From: Amoebidium appalachense
Taxonomy: Eukaryota; Ichthyosporea
Length of the DNA: 64,000 nucleotides
Direction of reading: 5' to 3'
Assembly (NCBI GenBank): GCA_963693365.1
Contig: CAVNZM010000004.1
Coordinates: 2,728,001-2,792,000 of the forward strand
Below, one piece after another: positions 39,160-62,677 of the stretch. The notes under the pieces were generated by a model that ran no database searches, was not told the DNA's origin, and worked only from the letters and a program-made list of their open reading frames with translations. Numbering within the stretch: the stretch's first letter is position 1; the number at the start of each line of letters is the position of its first letter. A program made the position numbers and the translations under genes.

Positions 39160-39923
39160 TTGGTTAGGGTTATCAAGGCACCCACGTTCACACCCGGTTT
39201 CTTTTCTCGGTCCCCGGCCTTTTTTTTTCGTTTTCACCTGCGTTGTTTTCAGTAATTATCCAACCCCCCCCCCCCTTCCCCTCCCCCTACCCCGTCCGCC
39301 CCCAAAACGTTAAAAAAAAACCCCCCCTTTAAAATTACCCCCCCCCCCCCCCCCCCCCCCTCTTCTTTCTTTCTTTTTTTTTTTTTTGGAACCTGACCAA
39401 GCCATGTCGTTTTGTCCTACACCACCAGTTAGCGACCTGACGCTCCCAAATGTGGTGTTGCACATGTTCAACCTGGTCGATGCATTACAAAATTCGCACG
39501 CCTCAATTTTTCATTTCAAATTTGCATATATTAAGGAAAAACACCCATCACGGCACATGTTCAACCTGGTCGATGCATTACAAAATTCGCACGCCTCAAT
39601 TTTTTATTTCGAAATTGCATATATTAAGGAAAAACACCCATCACGGATGATGGTATCACTTAGTATATACACAGCCGCTGCCATAATAGCAGACAACTTT
39701 ACTAAGTTTTTTAAGAGAACAAAACAGAAAAACGTACAAGACCTGTGAATGTCCTGCATTACATCTGCCCTTTTATCATCCAGTCATTCCAGTAGCCAAG
39801 TCTATTACAGTCTTTCATCAAAGGTACTCAGTCCTAATATCCGTATTTAAGTTCTAATATCTAATGTTTTGTCCCCTGCCATTCTAGGACTTCTATATGC
39901 ATCAAAAAAAAAGGGGGGGAAAG
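38354..39923. other. spacer between convergent transporters; includes a 93-bp tandem duplication
   Basis: 3' flanks of both transporters. It holds poly-T/poly-G at 38827-38874, poly-G at 39121-39158 and C/T tracts at 39265-39388. A direct duplication of 93 bp occupies 39460-39552 and 39553-39645; each unit starts GCACATGTTCAACCTGGTCG. An open frame on plus (39386-39748) spans it, but unit differences alter residues (His/Tyr, Lys/Glu, Phe/Ile) more than expected under constraint, so it is probably not coding. Confidence 0.6.
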
Positions 39924-40489
39924 CTACTTAGCCCGGCGCTCACCTGAGCAGCCCAGCTCTTGTGATTCAGACTCCACCACCACCACATCAACTACACCAT
40001 CTGACATCAATTCCTCAACCATACTACTCTTCTCTGCCTTAACCGATCCATCACCCAAAACCTCATCTCCTTCACCACCAACTGCATCATTTTTCGCATC
40101 GTCGTGAGAAATACTAGTTTTGTCAAACAGTTCACCTGCTTTCTCCAAATCGATACCATTTGTTTCCGGTACGAAAAAATACACAAAAAGAGCGCCAAGA
40201 ATAGTGACCCCGGCGTAGAAGAAAAAGAGACAATCACCAAAGGCGTCAACCAAATACAAGAAAGATTTCAAAGATGCAAAAGTTGCAGTTCTAGCAACAA
40301 CATTACAAAGAGAAACGGCAACCGGGCGTACAGAAGTAGGGAAAAGCTCTATAGCAATCATCATGTTTATCGTTCCGGGGGACATAACAAAACAGATAAA
40401 GATAAAAATGTCGATTAGTGCGATCCACTCCGTGACTGGTGTGCGGTAGATCGTACATAGCGCAAACACAATCGCGGAAATTGTTGCCG

Positions 40490-40496
40490 CCCCCCC
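40490..40496 (-). other. frameshift site in second transporter (G7 run on coding strand)
   Basis: Seven consecutive G on the coding strand, where six restore homology with the paralogue. This single base decides whether the gene is intact. Confidence 0.8.
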
Positions 40497-41122
40497 ACGA
40501 ATATATCATAATGTTTCTCCTTCCATATTTGTCGATTACAAATGTCAGCGCCAATACCACGGGTAGGCCCAAGCAGCCAATGAGAATCGCCGACGTTTCC
40601 GCGTTTCCAAGTTCGAGAGAGACGAGTAAAGATTTGCTGAAAACGGAGAGAGCCAGGCCTCCGGCAAATTGAACGAAAAATGGGAGAGAAAAACCGACTA
40701 TGAGCGGACGAATATATTGACGGGTGAGAAGAAGCGATTTGAGAGCTTGGCCGTAATTTGGTTTCACTTCGCTTTCCACCGCTTCCTGTGTGTGTGAAAA
40801 CAAGAAGAACTCGGTCAGATGGGATAACAATGAAGGGTAAAGTGGCAGTGCCCGTGACTCTCTGGTATGTGCATCTATTTACAGGTCATTCTTTTTGGTT
40901 TGTTTTAACGGTAATTTGTGTGTGGGTGTTGGGGGGGAGGGGGAGGGAGGGAGGGGAGAAGGGGAGGAAGGGGGGAGTGTGGATGCATGTGTTTGCGTAT
41001 GCGCGCGCCCGCTCCCGCGTCCGTATGAGCGCACATCAATATCAGTACTAATCTGTGTATGTTTCAGAGTGTCCGCGCGCATGCATGTGGGTTAGGGTGT
41101 GTGGGGAGCCTGGGGAGGGAAG

Positions 41123-41161
<39 letters not shown>

Positions 41162-41923
41162 AACCTGCACACTGAAACCATAGGCCACAAAGCACTCGTG
41201 CGAACATGGTGCCGTCCATAGTTAATACTTGCAGAGCACGAAACACAACACACCTCACCAGTAGACAGACTATTAAGGATATGTGTGACATCGTTGGAAG
41301 AATGGTTGTGGTCTAACTGGATTAGATACTGGTTACTGTGACAGTGTGTGTGGTGTGTGTGTGTGTGCACGTGCATGTGGGTGCGCCCGTGCATGTGGGT
41401 GTGTGCGCGTGCATCATATCCTTGTGTGCGCCCGTGTGCCTGTGCGCGCGCGCTTGCTCGCTCGCTCGTTTGTATGTTTCCCCAAAAACGGACGGGAGTC
41501 TCGGGGGGGAGGAGGAGGAGAAGGAGGGGGATGGGGGAGGAAGGGAAGAGGGGGAGGATCATACCTTCATTTCATCAAATTCCTCATCCACATTTTTCTT
41601 CGACCTCAACCTCATCAGAGATTTTCGTGCCTCGTCATGTTTTCCGACCATCATTAAATACCGCGGGCTCTCGGGGAGAAACCATGCCACCACCGCATGT
41701 ACAACAGCCAGGGTGGAAAACATTGTGTAGAGGACTCTCCACCAATCAGGATTGCCCATTACTTTTTCCATTCCCAGTGCAAATGCGAGTGGTACACCGG
41801 GCATCCAAACGAATAGAAGGGCCATGCAAGCACCTCCGCGTTGGTGGGCGGGTGCACATTCACCAACGAGCATGGATGCTGTTCCGATGGTGATACCCAT
41901 GGAGATGCCCATGAGAAATTTGG

Positions 41924-41924
<1 letters not shown>

Positions 41925-41982
<58 letters not shown>

Positions 41983-42010
41983 TGAGTGTGAGTGTGAGTG
42001 TGTGTGTGTG

Positions 42011-42057
<47 letters not shown>
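41925..42057. repeat. (GT)n microsatellite abutting a 3' splice site
   Basis: On the coding (minus) strand this is (CA)n ending CACACACAG|CC at 41924, the acceptor of exon 2 of the second transporter. Short GAGTGA interruptions lie near 41980-42000. Confidence 0.9.
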
Positions 42058-42060
<3 letters not shown>

Positions 42061-42272
42061 ATGCGGGTGTTCATGAGTTGACGTATTCATTGATTAGTTT
42101 TGTGACGTTGTCCTCCATTTATTTATAACTTAGAATAAGTGCTCTGGTGGAAAAAATTACTACTAATGACTCATTCAACTGCAGATGAAATATTTATATG
42201 TGCAAAAACTCCTGCTCTATTTGTTTTTCTTTTTTTTCCTTTTCTTTTCTTTTCTTCTTTTTTTTTTTTTGT

Positions 42273-42308
<36 letters not shown>

Positions 42309-43027
42309 GGGGGGTATATATGATTTAACCTAAATAACTTATCTTGACAAGAACGGGTCAATTTGACCCCACTAAACACCACGCTTACAGCTGCTAAACC
42401 ATTTTTATTCTTTCCTGTTCTTCTTATTTTTTGGAGGGGGGTTGGTCGGGTTAGAAATCCTTGGAATGTGCTACAGAGTACCAAACGGCAGAGGCGGGGG
42501 AGAGGGGGGGGGGGGGGGGGGGGGGGGGGGAAGGGTCAAAATGACATACCAAAACAAAAAAGTTTGAAGTTGTTCCCGCAAAACGCCACAATTACTGCTG
42601 AGACGACATATCCCAGGTCGTTCACAATCATTCCATTCCGCGGGCCGAACCATTTCACGAGCGGGCCGGTTATCAGCGACCCGAATATCGACCCCATCAG
42701 CTGCAGTGAAACAAAGGTAGACCACATGTCACGTGTAACCACCGCACCGTTTTGCGCAAACCATTCTGCCACCCCATCAGCTGTGTTGTTTACTACCGAC
42801 GTGTTGATGTTGTCGACAAATCCGGGTAGAGACGCAACGAGAATCACACCAACGAGCGTGGGTGAGAAATGCCAGCGTGAATTTGAGCTGCTGGAAGTTT
42901 TTGTTGGTGCTTTAAGAAGGTTTTTCGTGTCGGATAAAGGTGGTTTTGTGCTTGCTGCAGAACACTCAGTGGTGGTGGGGGATGGCTGAGCTGTCGTCAT
43001 TTTTCTCCCTTTCATAGAAATGTGCAT

Positions 43028-44308
43028 ACATGTGGTTTAGAGACAGGGAAGATACAAAGTAGGGGCTCTCCTCTTTCGAATGAGAAATGTTGAAGAAGCA
43101 CTCTAGGTAAGGTGATATTAGATCAGGCTAACCTCTAGCGTGGACGAATTGTTCTGGAATTCTGCGATTCACTTTACCGTCTTTTTCAAGCTACTTAGTT
43201 ATTGCAAAATTGATATGTATATTATCCCTGTTTGAATCAACTTGGAAGTAAGGTTACCGCTGCAGACGTCGGATCAAACGTTCTTTGGCCCACAACGTAT
43301 CATGCACGACGCGTGTAACAACACGCACTCAATTTGCCTAATTTGCCTTGAACAGAAAAAAACTCTGTAAATGCTGAAACATGACTTCCACTCGGCAAAA
43401 ACAAGGCGAAAAAAAGGTTTCCGGATGATACTTCGACCTTTATAATTTGGATATGCTCAAAGACCTCACAACGAAAGAATTTGTTGTTGCACGGTCCAAG
43501 AGAACACCCGTGCCTTGATACACCTTTTGTTATTATAATCCTGGCATAAAAATCAAATCAGGACGGGCTTCGTAGCCAACACATACGTGGTTTAGGCATC
43601 AAATATAGACTCGGGCTTCAAAAGAAAGATGTCATAGTTCAAGTTAACTTACGTGAACAACCAGAAGAGAAAACCCTTGCAAATGTACCACATATGCATC
43701 ACTGTTTTGACTGCCTCTGAGTTTGCGAGTGAGCCGAGTAGCAACAGCGCATGGATCTGGATCTACTGCATCTTGCAAGTTCAACCGTTGAGCTAACAAA
43801 GCAACAAAAAAACAGACAAAATAAAAAGACAGAATACTTCCTCAGAATAGTAATGCACAATTTTTTTGGTATGGTAAAGGTGCTCTAAGTTCTATGTGAC
43901 TCGAGTCAAAATTTGTTTGTTGTGGCAAGTTTAGGCATTTTGAAATGTTGCCAGCTCGTAGTTTCAACGGCCACGAGAATTTTTTTTGGAGCCGCGACCA
44001 GCTACCAATCGTCTTGAAATCTCGGTGGAGCACGCATACCAAAACCCCCCCGCACGGTGAACAAACGACATCTTTTGTACATTATCGTTGGCTGATGAAA
44101 ACATGGTTTGTCGATTGATTCGCTTACTAGTTTTGCACACTAATTGATTCGCTACAAGTCATGCACATTTATGTGCATTCTTCTTGCCTCCCTTCGCGGC
44201 GGCCCACCTGGCACCGGGACGGATATAGATCTTTTGCGTAAGTGGCATGATCCATCTAGTAAGCCTGAAGCGCGTAACCCTGCATGCTCCAACATTCATG
44301 GCATCTGT
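43028..44308. other. intergenic, no recognisable gene
   Basis: Unique, AT-leaning sequence upstream of the second transporter (whose promoter should lie next to 43028) and upstream of the LINE insertion. No long open frame with recognisable features and no long microsatellite. The sequence GGCCCACCTGGCACCGGGAC occurs at 44203. Confidence 0.5.
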
Positions 44309-44514
44309 ATAATGACGTGGGGGTTTACGCTGTTTACTCGAGGCAAAGAGAACCAGTCTCAGGTATGGGGGGGGGGGTTTTGCTCGGAATATCCCCTCAG
44401 CGGTATATCATGATCACGTACATAGATGTCGGGTGGTGACTATATATCAGGGTTTACTTTCTCTACGAGACACCATAAAGACTACAAGGAGAAATCAATT
44501 AGTTGGGGTTCCCC

Positions 44515-44556
<42 letters not shown>

Positions 44557-44588
44557 GGGCTCCCCTCGGGACACTCGGTATCAGCTGG

Positions 44589-44643
<55 letters not shown>

Positions 44644-45410
44644 TGTGTGTGTGTGCGCGTGCGCTATAATTTTGTAGTGATGTGTTTCTCAAGCCAATCA
44701 ATACATCTAATAAACAGGTCGTAGTTACGCGTGTTTAGTATAAAATCAAGGATGTTGTAATTTACAGGTAGGCTATCTTTCTGGGTGTCTGTTGTGAATG
44801 TGACGTGTGTGTGTTGCGGTATTATGTGGTCTATCAAACTACATTTGGCGATACATGACCGGTTAAACTGGTGTGTGTGTGTGTTGTTTGGGCATGCAAA
44901 TGATGCCACCTTATACTTATTAGATCTCCACTGTATAGCACGTGTACAGTAAAAGCGTGGTAATTGATCAATAATACCATCAGCTAGAGAAAGACCAGTT
45001 CTACAGGAAGGTAATATGTATTTAGGTGTTATACACTTGCGAGTGCCATATTTGGCAATATGGTTGAGGCGGTCAGTATATATAAAACGAGACATAAGGC
45101 TTAGTTTTTCAAGGTGTATGCTTTCATCGGGTCTAGTGTCGTTTGGTATCTTTTTCCATTTGTTATATTGCGTGATTATCTTGTGATTGTGTACATGTTT
45201 AATAAGTAAGTGGCAGTCCAAAGTCACACACACACTATTGCGGGGTTTATTTGTATTTGTGCCCAGGGGAGAAGGGGAGAGAGAGGGGAGGAAAGAGGGG
45301 AGAGGTGAGGAGGGGACAGGTCGGATAGAGAAGAGAGGGTGGGAGGGCAAATACTTCTTTAAGCGGCTTATGTGCTTATTGAATTTCAGCGCGAGATAGG
45401 ATAATGACGT
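44309..45410 (-). mobile_element. 5'-truncated LINE copy with perfect 10-bp target-site duplication
   Basis: Target-site duplication ATAATGACGT is at 44309-44318 and 45401-45410. The insert (44319-45400, 1082 bp) is colinear with 3005-4150 of the older copy: same GTTTACGCTGTTTACTCGAG end, same (GT)n, same LTFIR-downstream region with KFNKHISRLKKYLP. It stops abruptly at GCGCGAGATAGG, where the older copy continues into the RT domain. 5' truncation plus a duplication is the hallmark of target-primed reverse transcription. The minus-strand 3' end is GCGTAAACCCCC directly against the duplication, a short C tail and no poly-A. A small deletion near 45016 shifts the frame near the C-terminus. The copy is not autonomous. 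Confidence 0.9.
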
Positions 45411-45793
45411 AGCGTTGTCGCTTGTGCAGACTACAATTGTGAATGTTACGTAACACAAGAATTTTTTGTGGCTCACAAAGGAAAACTTTGAAAGACAAGG
45501 ACTCTTCACATGAAGACTTCGTGTATGTCACGTTTTTATACGGTGTGTGGATTGGTTGTAAGCTCTTAGGTGCAATAACGAGAGGTGAAGGAAGGGGATT
45601 ACAAACATTTCGTTAATAGCGGTATTTGTCGAAGCATTTTTGGTTTCTGGTTTCGCTCGTAGCGCGCATGTTTCAACAGCAAACACTGAGCTCCTGCAAA
45701 CTCTTGCAAGACAGTGCACTTGTTTTCCTTTTGTACTCCTGGAAAAGCTTTTATGACATGAAGCTATAGTGTATTAACTAACTACTGATCATC
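45411..45793. promoter_or_regulatory. 5' flank of the type I membrane protein gene
   Basis: About 380 bp of unique sequence between the LINE insertion and the ATG at 45794. The LINE therefore inserted close upstream of the gene. A TATA-like TTTTTATACG lies near 45533, roughly 260 bp before the ATG, but its role is unproven. Confidence 0.4.
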
Positions 45794-57983
<12,190 letters not shown>

Positions 57984-58255
57984 CCTTTCACTTCTGCATT
58001 CTTCCGCCTCATGTAATGTTTGGTGAACTTATTCTCTCTTTTCTTCAAGTCATGGCATTCACACGTGCACATGTTTGCACACATACGTGGGAAAGCTGGA
58101 ATTTCGAGAACGGTTATACACGTACACACACACACGAGCATGTACACTAGTGGCGCAACGACATGTGTTTGTGTGTGTGTGTTTGTGTGTGTGTGTGTGC
58201 GTGTATGTGTGTGTGTGTGCTTGTGTGTGTGTGTGTGTGTATGTGTGACACTACA

Positions 58256-58298
<43 letters not shown>

Positions 58299-58313
58299 TG
58301 TGTGACACTGTGT

Positions 58314-58398
<85 letters not shown>

Positions 58399-58510
58399 CT
58401 TTTTTCAAGCAAATTTATGCCATGTCTAATGATTGATGTGCTACATAGTAACATTGTAATGACGCATCGAAGACTTTGATCAACCTGGCGAGTGCAAGCC
58501 TCAAAAATGG

Positions 58511-58548
<38 letters not shown>

Positions 58549-59296
58549 AACAACACGACGCGTAGGTACTCAACATAAGTGCATCCCACCACTCACACCG
58601 TTAGGGATAGGTGGCAAAGGGAGACGTTTTGTGAACATCGGTTTCTAGTTCGTTTATTTGTGATCTTTTAGTGCACGGGTGTTTCCCCTAGTTTGGGAGC
58701 ACACAAGCAAATATCAGCAGCGATTCTTTGTAGTGTTTTGTGCCATGTAGGTTTGATACCTTTTTTTTAATAAAAAAAATTAAGATGCATAGCGTTTGAA
58801 CAGTATTTGCCCATACAAAGGAAACAACACGGTTTGTTGTTTGTATATAATTATAAACAACTGCCTGTTATGGTGACACTAGTTGGTTTTGATAACCATT
58901 GCAGTATATATGTAGCTGAGCACCTCGAATGAACAATAAACACCAGACAGAGTGCTTGACTTGTACCAAATGGCCTATTTAATCCTATCCTCCCCCCCCC
59001 CCCCCCCTCCCCCCCCCCTCCCCCCCCCCTCTCCTTCCCCCCCCCTCCCCCCCCCCCAAAACCCCTCCACAAAATGAAGATAAAAAATGCAGCTGTTACT
59101 TCATACAGACACAAACCGACCACAACAGCACAAACAATCAAAAGGTGCGAAACAATCGCCTCAGCATATGCACACCACAGGAAAACACAGCAAAATCTAA
59201 GTGCTGAACCGAGAAGATGGTATGAGTGCCGGTTTTTTTTTTTCTTGCCTGCGGCGTGTGTGTGTGTCTGCACGTGTGGGTGGGTGGGTGGGTTGG

Positions 59297-59347
<51 letters not shown>

Positions 59348-59481
59348 GACAATTTTGAAAGTAATAAACCTGGGTACCCTGATACACCCTAGGATACGAC
59401 ATGTAATACAAAGCATTTCCCGTGTGTAACACTTCACAACATACCATCGCCTTGAATTTATAACTACACCCGCATTCAGGC
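57984..59481. other. intergenic between convergent genes; GT microsatellite and poly-G/C tracts
   Basis: 3' flanks of the membrane-protein gene (plus) and the acetamidase gene (minus). Contents are (GT)n at about 58160-58396 with GTGTGACACT interruptions, poly-G at 58513-58547, poly-C at 58990-59055, and poly-G at 59299-59346. AATAAA occurs on plus at about 58769 (TAATAAAAA) and 58935 (CAATAAACA). No gene is recognised. Confidence 0.5.
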
Positions 59482-59930
59482 TCAGTCATTCAGCAAAAAC
59501 TCCTCCGGGTCAGGAACCGCAATTAACACCATAGGCCCCGCAGGCCCACCAAACCGAACATCCAACTTGGCAGAGGTATACGCAAAAGCTTCCACACGAG
59601 TCAACCCCTTTTCCTGAACAAGAAAATCATATGCGTCGTTTAAGGCAACCTGTAGTGCGTTAAGGTGGTCGTTGGCCATACCCATAAATAGTGTCTCGTC
59701 GTTTTTGCGCAAACGAGGGTACTTTAAGGGCATGTCTTTAACCACGCTCACTTGGAGCACGGCTTGGCCGGAAGATTCGAGACCCACCCAGGCCGGTTCA
59801 CCTGCACCCATCAGGGCATGAAGGTCACCCACTGAGAGAAGGGCACCTGGTACCTGTTATGAAAAACAAAAAGGTGCGTTGTGTGAGAGATTGTAAACAG
59901 AAAGGGGGGGGGGGGGGCAGGGGTGTTTAC

Positions 59931-59977
<47 letters not shown>

Positions 59978-61081
59978 TGTGTGTGTGTAGATTCGTGAGT
60001 GTGTGTGTGTGTGCAGTGTCTGTGTGTGTGCGTGTGCGTGCGTGCGTGCGTGTGCGCGCGCGCGTGTGTGTGTGTGTGTATGTCCGCGCTCGGGGGCGCT
60101 TGTGTTGACGTGAGTGTGCAGACGCTTCTGGTTTTGTGTGCCAGTGAGAATCCACTTGTGTGTGCCTGTGAGTGGCTGAATGTGTGGGCATGTCGGTCTG
60201 GTGGGTGTAGGCATGGATATTTTCCAGGGCCAAGCTAGTGCTAAGGCGAAGAGGGGACGGGGGACGGTACACATGTACATGTGCGTTGCTATGGCATTTG
60301 TTGAAGGGATGAAGGGGGGTGGTGGGGTCGGGGAGGTGCTACAGAACACGAAGTAAACATTCATAAAGGACAACATAAAGCAGAGTGCAAACCAAACATA
60401 AAGTGTACGCATAATGAACGGGGAAGGGGAAGGGGAAGGAAGGGGGGAGGGGGGAGCGTATGCAATAGAGGGTTCGAATAGACACAGAAGGAGGGGGGGG
60501 GGGGGGGGGGGGGAGGGGGAGGGGGGGGAGAGGGGGGAGGAGGCTACCTGCACGGGTAGCCATACAGTGGTGCCCTTTTCCAACTCCTTCAGATCCATGT
60601 TCCCACCCCATGGATAGGCCGGCTCAAACGTCGATGAGGGCGCCTCCGCAGGCGGGGGGGCAACAGCCATGCAACCAATCATTGGCTGTAGTGGCACGCG
60701 CAAACGCGAACTCAAACATGCTTCGCCATCGATGATTGGAACCTCGAAGATGTGTGTTTCTCCCTGTGCCTTTTCTGCTAACACCCCACATGCTTTCGGG
60801 TCTGGTTCCCATACACACCATGTGCGTTCTATTGCCACATCTAATATCTCTATCTTAAGTGTATCGCCGGCTTCAGCACCATTTATGTATACTGGGCCTG
60901 TTACCACGTTAATGTTTTCCCAGCCGATGTCATAGGCAGTTTCGCCCTTGCTAAGCCGTTCATACGAGGTGTCATCAGTTTCAAATGTAATCGTGCAAGG
61001 TGCCTCGACACTAAGAACAGGCTTGATGGATGGGTCGAACTTGGTCGCCTGCTTTGTCCTTGGCACGGTGTATGATGCCAT
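59482..61081 (-). CDS. acetamidase/formamidase family amidohydrolase, 2 exons, 301 aa
   Basis: Exon 1 is 61081-60548 and exon 2 is 59853-59482 on minus, joined in phase 0 ([14 protein letters not shown]). The total of 906 nt gives 301 residues, about the length of bacterial FmdA/AmdA-type enzymes and shorter than the roughly 400-residue fungal forms. Family features are [20 protein letters not shown] (residues 62-81), the [11 protein letters not shown] box followed by YPWGGNMD (substrate and metal region), and in exon 2 the highly conserved [14 protein letters not shown] motif and [15 protein letters not shown] near the C-terminus. The family hydrolyses formamide, acetamide or similar short amides to ammonia and the acid in the cytosol. 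It starts at MASYTVPR; an in-frame upstream Met at 61114 is less likely. The intron holds (CA)n on the sense strand near the acceptor and a poly-C-tailed repeat. The single break and intact boxes suggest a working gene. Confidence 0.9.
60335..60420 (-). repeat. poly-C-tailed dispersed element (A, divergent)
   Basis: On plus: GGTGCTACAGAACACGAAGT, AACATTCATAAAGGACAACA, AAAGCAGAGTGCAAACCAAA, CATAAAGTGTACGCATAAT. It lacks the CCCATCCTCAGG end. In the acetamidase intron. Confidence 0.65.
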
Positions 61082-62473
61082 GTTGAAAAACCTGTTGAAA
61101 CTGTCGTTTAACATAGACCATGTAAGAGGTCAACATTAAAAAGGCACGGGGAGGGGCGGCGGGCGGGGGGGGGGGGGGGGGGGGGGTGGGGGGAGGGGGG
61201 GAGGCGGGGACGAAGTAGAGGGATCGGAAGCAGGGAAGCAGAAACAAAGAAGACAACGACCGCCCCCACCCCCCTCCCTCCCTCTCTCTCCCCCTCTCTC
61301 CCCCCGCCCCCCTTCCCGCCCGAAAAATAAAAAATAAATAACTTGAAATGATCTGAAACTAACACCTTACTATTGCATAGAACATGCAACTTGCAAGTGA
61401 CGTTTGAACAAACGTCAAGATCAGCGGCTCATCAGTGTCTCTACAAAAATTGGTTTTCAATTTCTTAATCTCGCGTGTAAATACTGATCCAGCCTTTGTT
61501 TCAACGGGCATGGGCCAGTCAGCACCAAAGACCATAAGGAGAGAGAGGGTGGAGGCAAGGGAGGGGGAGGGGTGGGGAGGGGGGGGGGGGGGGGGTTGAG
61601 GCTGTGTTCACAAGAACAAACACCGTGGGTTGCAGCAACACAAGTAAAGACAATAAAAAAGAGAGACTTCGAAAAAGGAGAAGGGGAGGGGGAGGGGGGG
61701 GGACCGCCGGGGAGGGGGGGGGGGGAGAGGAGGGGGAGGGGGAGAGAGAGGGGCGGGGGGGGGGGGGGGGGGGGGGGGGAGGGGAAGGGGGAGTGAGCAC
61801 GTGCGCGAAGATGGGAGAGAAAAGGGGAGAGAAGAGGGTTGTAGGGCATACACAACCAGGGATGGGCAAGACTCATTGAGCGGATGCTGGTGCCTGTGTG
61901 TGTGCACATGCGCGCACGTGTGTGAAGGGACACTAAACTAGCTCGCTTAATTAATTAGGGCTGGAGAAGCTTCTTTGCCAAAAAAAAAGTGGTTCAAGAA
62001 TAGGAAATTTTATTAAGTAGCCCACAGAGCCACTCACCTCAGCCACTGGCCCCGTTTTAAAAAAAATGCAGCTCTGTTATAACAAAACGTGCAGTTAGGA
62101 TGATAATTATTCCCTCGAGCTCAAAAATTCTACAAACAGACAAACGTTGAAAAGCAACCGAGGCTGTCCGACGTCGACTGAAAAGCTAGGCATTTTTTCA
62201 TTTCTGAAACTTTCATCGCATCTACCCCATTTAAAAGCCTTTCTTTGTATACAGTTTTCCATTCGTTATTAAAACTTAGTAAGTTTGTTAAATAATGAAA
62301 ATTGAACTGCACGGGTGGTTATGTCAATGGGCATCCTAGAATTTTTTTGGTTGCTACGGCCTGCCAGCTTCAGAATGTTGTCAGTCTCGTGTTTGTCTCA
62401 ACCTTCTGGTGCCATCAGACTTCGCAAAGTTTTTTTTACCTTTACTACATCTGATTTCCAAACAAACGCCAAA
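61082..62473. promoter_or_regulatory. divergent spacer between acetamidase and RAMP4 genes
   Basis: About 1.4 kb between the two divergent start codons. The acetamidase side (61165-61320) and the middle (61500-61790) are G-rich with several poly-G runs. The RAMP4 side (61950-62473) is AT-rich unique DNA. No clear TATA box. Plus- and minus-strand frames through the G tracts are artefacts. Confidence 0.5.
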
Positions 62474-62677
62474 ATGGTTTCCACCCCAAGAATGCGCGCT
62501 GCTTCTGAGAAGTACAACAAGAACATCGAAAAACGCGGCAATGTGCAAGTAATCAAGAAGGAGGAAGACAGCAAGCTGCCCCTTGGACCCTACGTTCTTG
62601 GTCTGCTTCTGTTTGTGGTTGTTGGGTCGGCACTCTTCCAAGCTCTTCAATCCATCCGTACGCCCGGGAGTGCATAA
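62474..62677 (+). CDS. SERP1: RAMP4/SERP1 family, stress-associated ER membrane protein, 67 aa
   Basis: An intronless 68-codon frame. The N-terminal half is polar and basic (PRMRAASEKYNKNIEKRGNV, residues 5-24), matching the family's R-M-A-N-E-K-x-x-K-N-I-x-x-R-G-N-V pattern. The C-terminal half is one hydrophobic tail anchor (LGPYVLGLLLFVVVGSALFQ, residues 37-56), followed by ALQSIRTPGSA, matching the family's IFQIIQSIR end. RAMP4/SERP1 is a tail-anchored protein that associates with the Sec61 translocon, stabilises membrane proteins and is induced by ER stress. The length matches the family (about 66 aa). The start context is AAAATGG. It is the only gene in the window without introns. Confidence 0.93.
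   Translation: MVSTPRMRAASEKYNKNIEKRGNVQVIKKEEDSKLPLGPYVLGLLLFVVVGSALFQALQSIRTPGSA

Larger units (their letters stand above)
39924..43027 (-). pseudogene. paralogous MFS sugar transporter with one-base frameshift (or assembly error)
   Basis: Minus-strand exons: 43027-42550 (start at 43027, 43015 or, in the best context, 43000), 41923-41565, 40785-39924. Intron positions and phases equal those of the transporter at 33.9 kb, and exon 2 is 359 nt in both. Motifs are WFGPRNGM, GECAPAHQRG, PESPRYLM, IDKYGRRNIM, AIELFPTSVRPVAVSL and FVPETNGIDLEKAGELF. In exon 3 the frame breaks in a run of seven C on plus (40490-40496): after MIYSWG the first frame runs out of homology, while dropping one base gives WGAATISAIVFALCTIY and continues to a stop at 39924. 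Corrected, the product is about 556 aa, with a Ser/Glu/Val-rich tail longer than in the paralogue. As read, it is truncated before helix 9. A homopolymer sequencing error is at least as likely as a true pseudogene. Confidence 0.85.
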
